Source of the DNA: a virus
Length of the DNA: 20,155 nt
IMG/VR virus record: IMGVR_UViG_3300020404_001526
Location: 1-20,155 of that record
Direction: 5' to 3' (one strand)
Shown piece by piece: positions 1-7,289 of the stretch; positions within the stretch are counted from its first letter, which is position 1; every line of letters begins with the position of its first letter. The position numbers were made by a program, and so were the translations under genes. The notes beneath the pieces are model-generated. The model saw only the letters and a list, made by a program, of their open reading frames with translations, was not told where the DNA came from and did not search any database.

Positions 1-1104
1 GTTTGGATTGCTAGACGAAAATCTGCCTGTAACCGTGCCACCATCGTCAGACCGAAGCTGATGAAACTCGCAATGTATGCGTCCGTTATGTGCAAACTTG
101 AGGATATTGTCGATAAAGGTATTGGTTGCCTTGTCTAATTCACGCAACCGCAAGACCTTCGCCGCGATAGGATGTGGACAGGCTTGCAGGAACGCCTTGG
201 TAAAGGAGGGCTGTCCGTTGTTTTCTGTCCTGTTGTAATATATTCCGTAATGATCAAACACAGACGCTACGCTTCTTGCCACCCACGGCTCTACGTTAAT
301 ACCTGTCTCGTGCTTAATCTCTTTGATAAGATCCTGCTTCCTCCAGCTTAACGTCTTCTTGACCTGTTCGGCGTTATCAACGTCTACTTTTACGCCCTTC
401 TCACGCATATCTAACATGACTGGTATCAGAGATGTCTCTATGTTGAACACATCCATAAGGCTTTGCTGTTTCAGTTCGACCTTGAAATGATTCCATAGCT
501 TGAGTGTAAGTTCGGCATCCTTTTCGGCATATGCACCTACGAACCGTGAGTTGAGCCGCCACATCTCTCCTTTGGGATCGAATCCGTAATCTTCTGCCGC
601 TGCACGCAATGTTCTTTCGTCTTTGCGCTCGCCTAGGTAATCTCTTGCCAAGTTATTAAGACTGTAACTAAATCTGTTCTCGTTTAGCAGTGGCGCGGCT
701 ACCATGGTGTCGATTATCGAGCCCTGGATCTTGACTCCTGCCCACCGCAACCAGCCTGCATCATAGGTGGCGTTATGCATGACCTTTGGAATGTCCGGCG
801 TGGCAAGCTGTTCTGCCAACCACTTCATGACCTTGTTCTGTGGGATGTTACCGCCGCCCTCATGTGCAATGGGGTAGTAACCAACAAAGTCTCCGGCAGC
901 AATCGCCACACCAACGATGAAACCATCACCTCGTGCCCACCCTGGACCTAGGGTCGTAAGGTTAGGATCACTAGTCTCTAAGTCGATAGCCATAAACTTA
1001 CAATCGCGTAGGTCTGGAAATACCTCTGGTGGCACCCAGTCCTTCTCAATCGTGTCCAAATCCAATCTGTTTAGGAACGTAATCTGGCTACTTTCCCTCG
1101 ACAT
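1..1104 (-). CDS. Family A DNA polymerase, N-terminal part (cut by window edge)
   Basis: Replicative DNA polymerase of the Pol I/T7 type; 368 codons are visible and the rest lies beyond the left edge. The 3'-5' exonuclease domain is intact: Exo I is MAIDLET (D41, E43), Exo II is HNATYDAGW (D115) and Exo III is YAEKDAE (D196). A thumb-like helical region follows, and the window ends at TGRFSSSNPN (359-368), which matches the TGRLSS-type motif opening the family A palm. ATG 1104 is preceded by a GAAGG-type ribosome site and overlaps the upstream gene by 17 bp. No 5'-nuclease domain is present, as usual for phage enzymes. The exonuclease acids indicate a proofreading enzyme. The assignment is firm; the palm catalytic residues cannot be checked here. 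Confidence 0.96.
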   Translation of the reverse strand, partial: MSRESSQITFLNRLDLDTIEKDWVPPEVFPDLRDCKFMAIDLETSDPNLTTLGPGWARGDGFIVGVAIAAGDFVGYYPIAHEGGGNIPQNKVMKWLAEQLATPDIPKVMHNATYDAGWLRWAGVKIQGSIIDTMVAAPLLNENRFSYSLNNLARDYLGERKDERTLRAAAEDYGFDPKGEMWRLNSRFVGAYAEKDAELTLKLWNHFKVELKQQSLMDVFNIETSLIPVMLDMREKGVKVDVDNAEQVKKTLSWRKQDLIKEIKHETGINVEPWVARSVASVFDHYGIYYNRTENNGQPSFTKAFLQACPHPIAAKVLRLRELDKATNTFIDNILKFAHNGRIHCEFHQLRSDDGGTVTGRFSSSNPN

Positions 1105-1615
1105 CTAACGCTACCTTCTTTTGTTTAGCCAAACATGTATGACACATAAGCACGGGTTGATCTTCATGAGCGACACGTTTCAACATGTTAACGAACCTGT
1201 CCCGTTTTATCACGCGATAGAGACCACAAGAGCAACGAAATACATATTTCTTTGTCTCATTTGATCTCATTCTCTGTTTATGTTTTTCTCGTTTAAATTT
1301 TTGTTGCAGTCTCACAACCTCTGGATGATTGTGAGAAGAGTAAAACTCACAATGAAAACCGTTCTGTCTAACATATTTAACCATGTACTCTTTGGCAGAT
1401 TTTTTTGGCATCACACCAATCAGTGTAAGTTTCTGAAACGTATCTCCGATAGAAAACTTAGCGTTTTTCCCTCTCTCCCTAATCATGCCCTTTGGCGGTG
1501 TTTTAAAATCAAGAGGGCTAATTTCTTCTTCCGGTGGCTGGTCGCCTTTTGAAAAACTATAAACTGCCAACTTGTTAACAGGGGTCAAAGGTAAGTTGTC
1601 AAAAAATTTAGTCAT
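1088..1615 (-). CDS. Hypothetical protein with C-terminal zinc-ribbon-like Cys pairs
   Basis: A 175-residue basic protein of unknown function. The C-terminal third has CSCG followed about 30 residues later by CHTC, a CxC...CxxC pattern that could bind one zinc ion. The middle is rich in Lys and Arg (KFKREKHKQRMRSNETKK), which suits nucleic-acid binding. It lies between the DUF6378-like gene and DNA polymerase and overlaps both by a few bases, so it is very likely translated with the replication operon. I do not recognise a family; a role as a DNA-binding accessory to replication is inference from charge and position. Confidence 0.8.
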   Translation of the reverse strand: MTKFFDNLPLTPVNKLAVYSFSKGDQPPEEEISPLDFKTPPKGMIRERGKNAKFSIGDTFQKLTLIGVMPKKSAKEYMVKYVRQNGFHCEFYSSHNHPEVVRLQQKFKREKHKQRMRSNETKKYVFRCSCGLYRVIKRDRFVNMLKRVAHEDQPVLMCHTCLAKQKKVALDVEGK

Positions 1616-1871
1616 CTTTTATTTCTCCTCCGAGACTTGCATACCCTGCTATATCAACCCACGAGTCTGTATGTGTGGGACTGACAATTAGTCTAGCAAG
1701 TTTCAGAGCCATAAGACACTGATAAACTTGAGAAACCGAAACATCCTGCCCTAGGATCGTGCTCCAGAGTTGTGCAACACGTTCATGATTTTCGTATGCA
1801 TCGCCATAATCCCTGGCTCTCGGACCATTGACCAAGTTCTTTGCCTCATCTAATAGCTTATCGCGTTTCAT
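1608..1871 (-). CDS. DUF6378-like phage protein
   Basis: An 87-residue protein resembling the DUF6378 family of small phage proteins. The recognisable core is RARDYGDAYENHERVAQLWSTI, followed by SVSQVYQCLMALKLARL and then HTDSWVDIAGYASLGGE near the C terminus. The function is unknown. The helical pattern with repeated acidic/His positions recalls MazG-like all-alpha NTP pyrophosphatases, but that link is only a resemblance. The start is placed at ATG 1871 because GGGAGGA lies just upstream; a longer reading from 1919 has no ribosome site and lies entirely over the SET gene. The chosen start overlaps the SET gene by 14 bp. Confidence 0.8.
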   Translation of the reverse strand: MKRDKLLDEAKNLVNGPRARDYGDAYENHERVAQLWSTILGQDVSVSQVYQCLMALKLARLIVSPTHTDSWVDIAGYASLGGEIKDD

Positions 1872-2217
1872 TTCTATCCTCCCAGTAGTCCTCACCATAA
1901 TCGTGAACAATCTCCTCACCTGCTTTAATGTCTCGTAAAGCTATGAAAGAGAGAAAGCGATTGTCTTTTTCGGATATCTGCCACTCGGCATTTGGATCTG
2001 ACCCATGGTTATAGATCATACCTGCACCTAAGACACAGTAGTAATCCTTGTCATGATCAGGACTTTGAAACAAATAGTCATTAAGTCTGCTGTTTTTCTT
2101 TATGTCATGATTGTCTATGACGATGTAAAAGCAATCTTCAATAACACTATCTTTTGCTATGTCCTGCGTGGCGATAACACCAACGCCCTCAATGTCTGAA
2201 TCAGTGACTTTTATCAT
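1858..2217 (-). CDS. Stand-alone SET-domain protein (putative protein lysine methyltransferase)
   Basis: A 119-residue protein that is almost wholly a SET domain. Visible hallmarks are GVGVIATQDI (11-20), the SAM-binding YNHGSDPNA (69-77, matching the NHS.xPN motif) and FIALRDIKAGEEIVHDYGEDYW (91-112), which contains the GEE(I/L)xxDY signature with the conserved Tyr. SET proteins methylate lysines using S-adenosylmethionine; the substrate here is unknown. It has no pre- or post-SET zinc clusters, so it is the minimal form. It starts inside the last codons of the UvrD-like helicase gene (ATGA overlap) and is therefore probably made together with replication proteins. A target among phage or host DNA-binding proteins is speculation. 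Confidence 0.9.
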   Translation of the reverse strand: MIKVTDSDIEGVGVIATQDIAKDSVIEDCFYIVIDNHDIKKNSRLNDYLFQSPDHDKDYYCVLGAGMIYNHGSDPNAEWQISEKDNRFLSFIALRDIKAGEEIVHDYGEDYWEDRNETR

Positions 2218-3734
2218 ATTGTGTACCTATACGGTGATCTTGATTCCACGACATGTAGATTATGCCGTGCTCGTGTAACAGCGGTATAGAACACTCGATG
2301 CTCGTCATCCTGATCAGGATTGTTTACCGCTGGATATGAGGAGTCGGTCAGTAGCAGGATGTTGTCATCCTCGCCGCCCTTCATACGGTGAATGGTGGAT
2401 AGACTGATGCGAGGCTTTGTAAGATCCTCACCACGGCGGCGAACAGCTCCCATGTAACGGATATCCTCGTTGGACATATTGACCACCACCTCTGGCTTCA
2501 ACTCCTGCGGTGCAATCAATCCATGCTCGGCAACCAGATTGTCATAGTTGTGCGACCCCTGCGGATCGACAGCATCAAACGTCTTTGCTGCGGCACGTTT
2601 CAATAATGCCTTGTCCCCTGACTTTGGCATGTAGGTGTACATTTTCTTGATCTCACCCACACTGGCAGTCTCGCCCCTTGCTAACCGCTCCCATACGTCC
2701 ATGGCCTCAAGCAGTTCAAGCGAGATCACAGACTTGCCAAACCGCTCAAACAAATAACCGTCATCGCGTAAACTATTGTGAATTGCGTTCAAGGCTTTGT
2801 TGGTTCTAGCCATAATCGTCCACGAACCTTCATCAATATTCACATCATACCAATTCATGTGAAAGTCTACAGATCCGGCCTCGTCTCTCGGACTCCATTT
2901 CTTTTCCTGTCTGATATGTATCCTGTTCACAATGTCGTTGGACAAATCAAACACGGTTGCCGGAACACGATAACTCTTATTCAAAACCACTTTATTGTCA
3001 CAAGCATTCATAAAACTATGCAGATCAACACCGTTCCAACGGTGGATACACTGATCATCGTCCCCCGCGTACCAGACCTTGGCGGCTCTTTCCTTTAATA
3101 TATTTACTTGTTTCCATTGTAGTGGCGTTAGATCCTGCGCTTCATCTACAATCAAAATCTCCAAGGCAGGTCCTGTGCCTTGGTTAACAAACAATTCAAT
3201 CATGTCCGTGAAATCAAACTTACCAGTATCAGACTTATATTCCTGATACACCTGTTCTACACGGCGCAACATCGACCAATGCAGGTCATAGTCCCCAAGG
3301 TCGTTATACTCCTCCTCCAAGGACACACAGCGCAGTTTAGAGCGGCTGATGACGTTAAGATAGCGATTACCCTCCCTCATGGACATGGGGATCATACCCT
3401 CCTCCATAACTTCTGCGGTGCTGCGATCAAACTCCATACCTAATATATTGCTCAACACACGAAGATCACTAGGCTGTATCGTCTCGTGCTTCTCCATGCC
3501 CAACCAGTTAAAGCCAATCGAATGTAGCGTCCTGAACCACGGCACATCCTTTTCGGTAAGCTGTAGCTCGACACCTACACGCTCCCTTGCCTCTTGAATG
3601 GATTTACGAGAGAACGATACGAAACCAATCCTGTCTGGTGAAGTTCCGTTGGCTAACTCCTGACGCACGATCTCAATCATCGTGTGCGTTTTACCGCAAC
3701 CAGGTGGACCAAAGATAAGTGTTTCTTCAGCCAT
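2214..3734 (-). CDS. UvrD/Rep-like superfamily 1 DNA helicase
   Basis: A 506-residue ATP-dependent helicase. Motifs in order: Walker A GPPGCGKT (9-16), motif Ia-like FSRKSIQEAR, motif II DEAQD (197-201), motif III GDDDQCIHRW (224-233), motif IV SYR (254-256), motif V STIHRMKGGE, and motif VI YTAVTRARHNL near the C terminus. It is shorter than cellular UvrD (about 720), as phage homologues often are, because the 1B/2B inserts are reduced. It would unwind or remodel DNA during phage replication or recombination. ATG 3734 overlaps the preceding gene by 8 bp. Complete motifs suggest an active ATPase; polarity and partners cannot be told from the sequence. Confidence 0.95.
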   Translation of the reverse strand: MAEETLIFGPPGCGKTHTMIEIVRQELANGTSPDRIGFVSFSRKSIQEARERVGVELQLTEKDVPWFRTLHSIGFNWLGMEKHETIQPSDLRVLSNILGMEFDRSTAEVMEEGMIPMSMREGNRYLNVISRSKLRCVSLEEEYNDLGDYDLHWSMLRRVEQVYQEYKSDTGKFDFTDMIELFVNQGTGPALEILIVDEAQDLTPLQWKQVNILKERAAKVWYAGDDDQCIHRWNGVDLHSFMNACDNKVVLNKSYRVPATVFDLSNDIVNRIHIRQEKKWSPRDEAGSVDFHMNWYDVNIDEGSWTIMARTNKALNAIHNSLRDDGYLFERFGKSVISLELLEAMDVWERLARGETASVGEIKKMYTYMPKSGDKALLKRAAAKTFDAVDPQGSHNYDNLVAEHGLIAPQELKPEVVVNMSNEDIRYMGAVRRRGEDLTKPRISLSTIHRMKGGEDDNILLLTDSSYPAVNNPDQDDEHRVFYTAVTRARHNLHVVESRSPYRYTI

Positions 3735-4023
3735 TTTCTTCGACCCACTGTGCGTTAATCATTCTCCTGAAATCATGCCGCGCTTTTCGGGCAAGCTGTT
3801 CTGCTGCAAAAACATCATCTATAATGCTTTGAAAATCTCCGTTGTTGTTACAAATGGCTTTTCTTTGGAAAAAGTTTAATTCTTTTTCTAAAGATTGAAA
3901 TAGTTTTTCAAGACCTTCTAAAGTGTATTCAACAGCCTTTGTTTTTTGAGTGTTGATTGCTAGTGGAATTGTAAGAGCACCTTTTGGTCTACCACCCTTT
4001 TTCTTTATCAAATCATCCATCAT
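3727..4023 (-). CDS. Small hypothetical protein with AT-hook-like N terminus
   Basis: A 98-residue protein of unknown function. The N terminus carries KKKGGRPKGA, similar to an AT-hook (core GRP), so contact with DNA is plausible. The rest is probably alpha-helical: a Leu/Glu-rich stretch (LEGLEKLFQSLEKELNFF) is followed by an Ala/Arg-rich helix. The start is one of two adjacent ATG codons at 4023/4020 behind AAGGGAG. It overlaps the AlpA-like gene upstream and the helicase gene downstream, so all three are probably translated as a unit. Confidence 0.75.
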   Translation of the reverse strand: MMDDLIKKKGGRPKGALTIPLAINTQKTKAVEYTLEGLEKLFQSLEKELNFFQRKAICNNNGDFQSIIDDVFAAEQLARKARHDFRRMINAQWVEENG

Positions 4024-4231
4024 TTTTCTCCCTTGGCCTTGTTTTTATCCACTCATCAATCTCGGTGCGTAACCACCGAGTCGAACTATTTTTATCTGTT
4101 TCAGGTCCTAGCACGACAGGTTTGGGAAAGTGTCCTGAGTCCACCCACCTGTATATGGTGCTTCGTGCTACCCCTAGGGTGTTGGCTACATCACCCACTT
4201 TGAGATATTTCTCATCAGAAGGGTATGTCAT
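4013..4231 (-). CDS. AlpA/excisionase-like MerR-type HTH protein
   Basis: A 72-residue winged-helix DNA-binding protein. The HTH is YLKVGDVANTLGVARSTIYRWVDSGHFP (9-36), followed by a wing and the typical C-terminal WLRTEIDEWIKTR. This is the AlpA/excisionase-like layout found in phage regulators and excisionases. It lies inside the replication operon between primase and helicase with overlaps on both sides. No integrase is in the window, so a regulatory or replication-related role is as likely as excision. Binding site unknown; the palindromes and iterons further right are possible targets, without direct evidence. Confidence 0.88.
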   Translation of the reverse strand: MTYPSDEKYLKVGDVANTLGVARSTIYRWVDSGHFPKPVVLGPETDKNSSTRWLRTEIDEWIKTRPREKNDG

Positions 4232-5747
4232 CTAATGTCTCCTCTTTCGGTAGATCGGTTTCGTTGATGTCAAACTCTGGTACAAACCAGACGCGAAGAT
4301 TCCTCCATTGACCTGTATCCTCGTCTTTAAACTTGTGTATGGTGTTACACTCATGACCGCCGTTTATATCCTTCAGCCGTTGTTGTATCTGTGGGCGTTT
4401 TAGTTCTCTGAAGTTTCTGTTGCGTAAGAACTCCATCAATCCCTTCAACGTAAACATTGTCAGGTCGCTTTCCGTCCAAGGCTTACCAAGCAACATCTCC
4501 TGCGGTGACTTTGCTCTGATACGACTGGTGCAATAAATCTCCAGCAGTTCTTCAAACTGACCCTTAATCGTCAGTTCCTTTGGAACCTCGACATGCGTTG
4601 CATGGTCAAGAAGACCGTTTACATATGTCTGCCACTCCGGTGCTTTCATAATCGGAGGCATAACGTCCAGTTGCTCCATACAGGCACGTTGGAACTGCAA
4701 AGGCATTTGTAGTTGTTCGGTGGATAGTTCCAAACGCCTGCCGTCCACATCAAGGAAGTACAGCCGAGGCTCCGACTTCTGTATGGTCAGACCAGTTATC
4801 CCTGGCATCGAGTTATTCTTGCCAACCCCATACTTTGCCTCACGGCATGCCGCCTTATCGCAATGACTGCCCATGGGTTCTTCCTTACACAAATACCCAT
4901 AGTCCTTCTTCTTATGTTGTGATTGTATGGTAACAATCTCATTGGCTGGCAAAGACGGCTTGCAATACTTCTGATTCCATTTTTCCAGAGTCTGTTCCCA
5001 TGTATCTGGGTGCATCATCTTTGCGGCTACCGCAGCATGAAACATGACTTTGTTCCTCGTGCCATCAGGCACAGAGGTTGCGAACATAATCCGCAAGCAT
5101 GGTGGCATTTCTTTTAATTCATCATCGTCACTGGCAAACTCCAGCTTTCGTAAGTCCTCCAAATTAGTCTTGGTTCTATCAACAAGGTTTAGAAATCTTT
5201 CCAGAGTCAGTTCTTCGCCCTTTTCGTTAATTGCATAACGAAGAGTGTTGTCCGACTGGAAGTAAGGCAAATTGATAAAGTTGCCGACATCTCCACGCTC
5301 GGCAAGAATCTTGTTCTGTTTAGGGAATACCTCACAGCCACCATGACCAAGCACAGCAGCAAATTCCATAAGGTGATCACGCATGTCCGTTGCACTGATC
5401 CAATCATCAGTAAACAAGAACAAGTGCGCCCCTCCTGATTTTGATCGGCAAACAACAAGTGGCAACTTGAAACGGCGACATTTCTTCACAAGCGCAACAT
5501 GGTCGATAGGATAAGTGTCTATGTCTAGTGCACCAAACTTGCACAAGTTCTTATCATTGATGGGTATAGACCCGACTCCTACACCGCCCTTGAGGTGACT
5601 ATTGATTAGATCCATGGTCATTGGCTCTCGGACTATTCGACTATTTGCTTCTGTCTTTCCGTTCTTTCTTACGCTTCCTACTGTTGTTTGACCGTGTGCA
5701 ACGCTTGACCCTTCAAACGCCGCCGCAAAGCGGTCCTCTAAATTCAT
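4215..5747 (-). CDS. Archaeo-eukaryotic-type primase (TOTE/plasmid-primase-like) with SSB-like C-terminal tip
   Basis: A 510-residue primase-polymerase of the AEP superfamily. Catalytic features are FGALDIDTYP (D75, D77 metal ligands), RSKSGGAHLF (H108 in the SGGxH nucleotide-binding motif), EVFPKQ (139-144) and GNFINLPYF (155-163). A PriCT-like helical segment follows (PPCLRIMF...PDGTRNKVMFHAA, about 215-239), then a Cys cluster C287/C296/C301. It probably makes primers for the family A polymerase. The last residues, EETLDDIPF, copy the acidic tip of bacterial SSB. It lies directly downstream of the SSB-like gene, separated by 88 bp of hairpin-rich DNA. No DnaG/Toprim or RecA-like helicase domain is seen, so unwinding must come from another protein. 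Confidence 0.9.
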   Translation of the reverse strand: MNLEDRFAAAFEGSSVAHGQTTVGSVRKNGKTEANSRIVREPMTMDLINSHLKGGVGVGSIPINDKNLCKFGALDIDTYPIDHVALVKKCRRFKLPLVVCRSKSGGAHLFLFTDDWISATDMRDHLMEFAAVLGHGGCEVFPKQNKILAERGDVGNFINLPYFQSDNTLRYAINEKGEELTLERFLNLVDRTKTNLEDLRKLEFASDDDELKEMPPCLRIMFATSVPDGTRNKVMFHAAVAAKMMHPDTWEQTLEKWNQKYCKPSLPANEIVTIQSQHKKKDYGYLCKEEPMGSHCDKAACREAKYGVGKNNSMPGITGLTIQKSEPRLYFLDVDGRRLELSTEQLQMPLQFQRACMEQLDVMPPIMKAPEWQTYVNGLLDHATHVEVPKELTIKGQFEELLEIYCTSRIRAKSPQEMLLGKPWTESDLTMFTLKGLMEFLRNRNFRELKRPQIQQRLKDINGGHECNTIHKFKDEDTGQWRNLRVWFVPEFDINETDLPKEETLDDIPF

Positions 5748-5774
5748 AATATACTCCGCGAAAAAAGCTAAAGT

Positions 5775-5844
5775 GGGGGTAATGGAAAACCCAAAACCAT
5801 CACCCCCTCCGTTCTAATAAGTTGCAGTGCTCAACCTAGAACGG
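5775..5844 (-). promoter_or_regulatory. Two hairpins between SSB-like and primase genes
   Basis: The first hairpin pairs CCGTTCTA with TAGAACGG (arms 5837-5844 and 5809-5816); one arm includes the SSB stop codon. The second has 11-bp arms at 5775-5785 and 5797-5807 with one A-C mismatch and an AAAACCCAAAA loop. A run of six T on the minus strand follows roughly 10 nt after the second stem, so it could act as a weak terminator or attenuator and lower primase relative to SSB. An RNA-processing site is an alternative. Confidence 0.5.
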
Positions 5845-6633
5845 AATGTCGTCATCCTTGAGGTCTTTCGTAGCACCTGAGTCGCTTGTCTCAGGATCCG
5901 CTGCGGCTTTAACCTCGCCTTTAGCTATTGATTCGCGGAATGACTTGGCCTCGTCAAACATTGCCTTGTCCTGGATGAACCCGACCTTTTCGACTTGCCA
6001 ATTGTACCAAGTGCCCATTTGATTGGACTCCTCGGTAGTTGATAGCTTCCACATGGTTGCATACAACGCAGGGGTTCTCATCTGACCCTTGGAGTCTTTG
6101 ACCTTCTGCATTGCAATTTGAGTCTTCCAACGCCGACTGACTTTCAGTTGCGTTGATTTCATATCCACGATTGCAGGTTGATGCATGCCATCCTCGCCTA
6201 CAATGATGCAGTAATGCTGATCAGACTTCACCAACTCGTTACCGTTAGGCAAAATCTCTTTTGCCCCATTACGCTCAGTGTTCGCCAGATCTGGATCCGT
6301 GACCTTTCGTTCGCCAACAAATCCACCACCCTGATCAAGTGGTATGAACTCCAAGTATTTCGTTTCTTGGAAACAGGGAATGACAGTGATGCCATCCTCG
6401 CCTGACCAAAACTGTCCAGTCACCGTGTTAAACGCATCACCTTGCCCTGCATCTTTGATAAAAGCAGGATCGCTCTTTTTGATTTGTGGCGACAGAGCTT
6501 GTATCACACGGATGAAAGGGATCTGTAATTCAGACGTATCATAGTCCACACCCTCACCAGCAGTGGCAACGATGTCGTCCATCAATTCGGCTGGCAGACC
6601 AGCCTCTTCTTTTTTTACTACATTGGTACTCAT
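5836..6633 (-). CDS. Single-stranded DNA-binding protein-like
   Basis: A 265-residue protein ending in a flexible acidic tail and the tip KDLKDDDIPF, the same final DDDIPF that bacterial SSB uses to recruit replication and repair enzymes. The body has mixed beta-type sequence (GQFWSGEDGITVIPCFQETKYLEFIP; HYCIIVGEDGMHQPAIVDMKSTQLKVSRRWKT; compatible with an OB fold), but I cannot prove the fold from sequence. It fits a phage SSB that coats the template and binds partners through its tail. ATG 6633 follows GGAGGAATAA and overlaps the upstream gene by 4 bp. The function rests on the tail and on its neighbours: primase, helicases and polymerase. Confidence 0.75.
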   Translation of the reverse strand: MSTNVVKKEEAGLPAELMDDIVATAGEGVDYDTSELQIPFIRVIQALSPQIKKSDPAFIKDAGQGDAFNTVTGQFWSGEDGITVIPCFQETKYLEFIPLDQGGGFVGERKVTDPDLANTERNGAKEILPNGNELVKSDQHYCIIVGEDGMHQPAIVDMKSTQLKVSRRWKTQIAMQKVKDSKGQMRTPALYATMWKLSTTEESNQMGTWYNWQVEKVGFIQDKAMFDEAKSFRESIAKGEVKAAADPETSDSGATKDLKDDDIPF

Positions 6634-7202
6634 TTATTCCTCCTAACTTCAGCAGTTCTAGCTACAAACGCTCCAAACATATCCAGATCAATAGGCTTAC
6701 CTTGTTCGACACGCTCTTTAACGAACGCCTTCAAGGTCATTGCATGGACATGAGTTTTTTGTTCTGGGTGAAAACCCTTCTGTTCAAGGTCATACATGAC
6801 ATCGCCAGCTTGGTTATCCTGCCCACGACCAAACGACACGATGATGTCGTTCTTGATAATGTCGTCCAGACCATGTTCTCGGAGCCAATTGAAAGCCTCC
6901 TGCTTCCGGTCAGCAGGGATAGACGCAGACACAAACGCTTTCAGTTTGACGGTTGCACCGTCAACATCCACACGCTCGATACCCATCTCATCCATAAGCA
7001 TAGGTATCTGTTCAAACGCTATCCGCTGTTTTTCTTGCTTCAGTGCTTTTAAATGTGTTTCAGCATCATCGATCTGATCCTGCACATTATTCAACTGGCG
7101 CACCAGGCCAGATAGTTGTTTGCCACTGTCAGCCCCGACATTGTCAAGGCTTGCAGCGTCTGCAAACATTTCTTCTTCAAAGATTGTTTCACTCTGCATC
7201 AT
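6630..7202 (-). CDS. Hypothetical coiled-coil protein, first gene of replication operon
   Basis: A 190-residue protein of unknown function. A predicted coiled coil covers about residues 27-60 (LSGLVRQLNNVQDQIDDAETHLKALKQEKQRI). Then comes a segment with alternating beta-type pattern (MGIERVDVDGATVKLKAFVSASI), a helix (RKQEAFNWLREHGLDDII), and a C-terminal part seen in phage proteins located beside SSB genes. The start is ATG 7202 (or the adjacent 7199); an upstream TTG-initiated reading to 7289 would run through the promoter region and start codon of the divergent gene and is rejected. Being first after the leftward promoter suggests an early-expressed protein. Confidence 0.78.
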   Translation of the reverse strand: MMQSETIFEEEMFADAASLDNVGADSGKQLSGLVRQLNNVQDQIDDAETHLKALKQEKQRIAFEQIPMLMDEMGIERVDVDGATVKLKAFVSASIPADRKQEAFNWLREHGLDDIIKNDIIVSFGRGQDNQAGDVMYDLEQKGFHPEQKTHVHAMTLKAFVKERVEQGKPIDLDMFGAFVARTAEVRRNK

Positions 7203-7230
7203 TGCAAGTACATCCTCTTCAGGTTTGATA

Positions 7231-7259
7231 TTGACGAAACCATTTCGACAACCTATGTT
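7231..7259 (+). promoter_or_regulatory. Sigma70-like promoter for the SNF2 helicase gene
   Basis: TTGACG (7231-7236), a 17-bp spacer, then TATGTT (7254-7259). Expected transcription start is near 7266, giving a leader of only about 13 nt that begins at the AGGAGGA ribosome site. It overlaps the leftward promoter on the other strand. Confidence 0.65.
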
Positions 7260-7260
7260 A

Positions 7261-7289
7261 CATATAGGAGGACATGGGATGACTGTCAA
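7261..7289 (-). promoter_or_regulatory. Sigma70-like promoter for the leftward replication operon
   Basis: On the minus strand, a consensus TTGACA (7289-7284), a 17-bp spacer, then TATATG (7266-7261); expected start near 7254. The -35 box lies inside the first codons of the divergent SNF2 gene and the -10 box lies where the rightward transcript should begin, so the two promoters probably exclude one another. Confidence 0.65.

Noticed and set aside
4013-4231. Evidence for lysogeny from the AlpA/excisionase-like protein
   Set aside because: No integrase, attachment-site repeat or CI-type repressor is visible; AlpA-like HTH proteins also occur in lytic phages.
7120-7278. N-terminal extension of the SNF2 gene from TTG 7120
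   Set aside because: It would cross the divergent promoter region and the start of the leftward gene, while ATG 7279 has an excellent AGGAGGA at 6 nt.
7203-7289. TTG-initiated extension of the leftward coiled-coil gene to 7289
   Set aside because: It runs through both promoters and has no ribosome site; ATG 7202 fits better.
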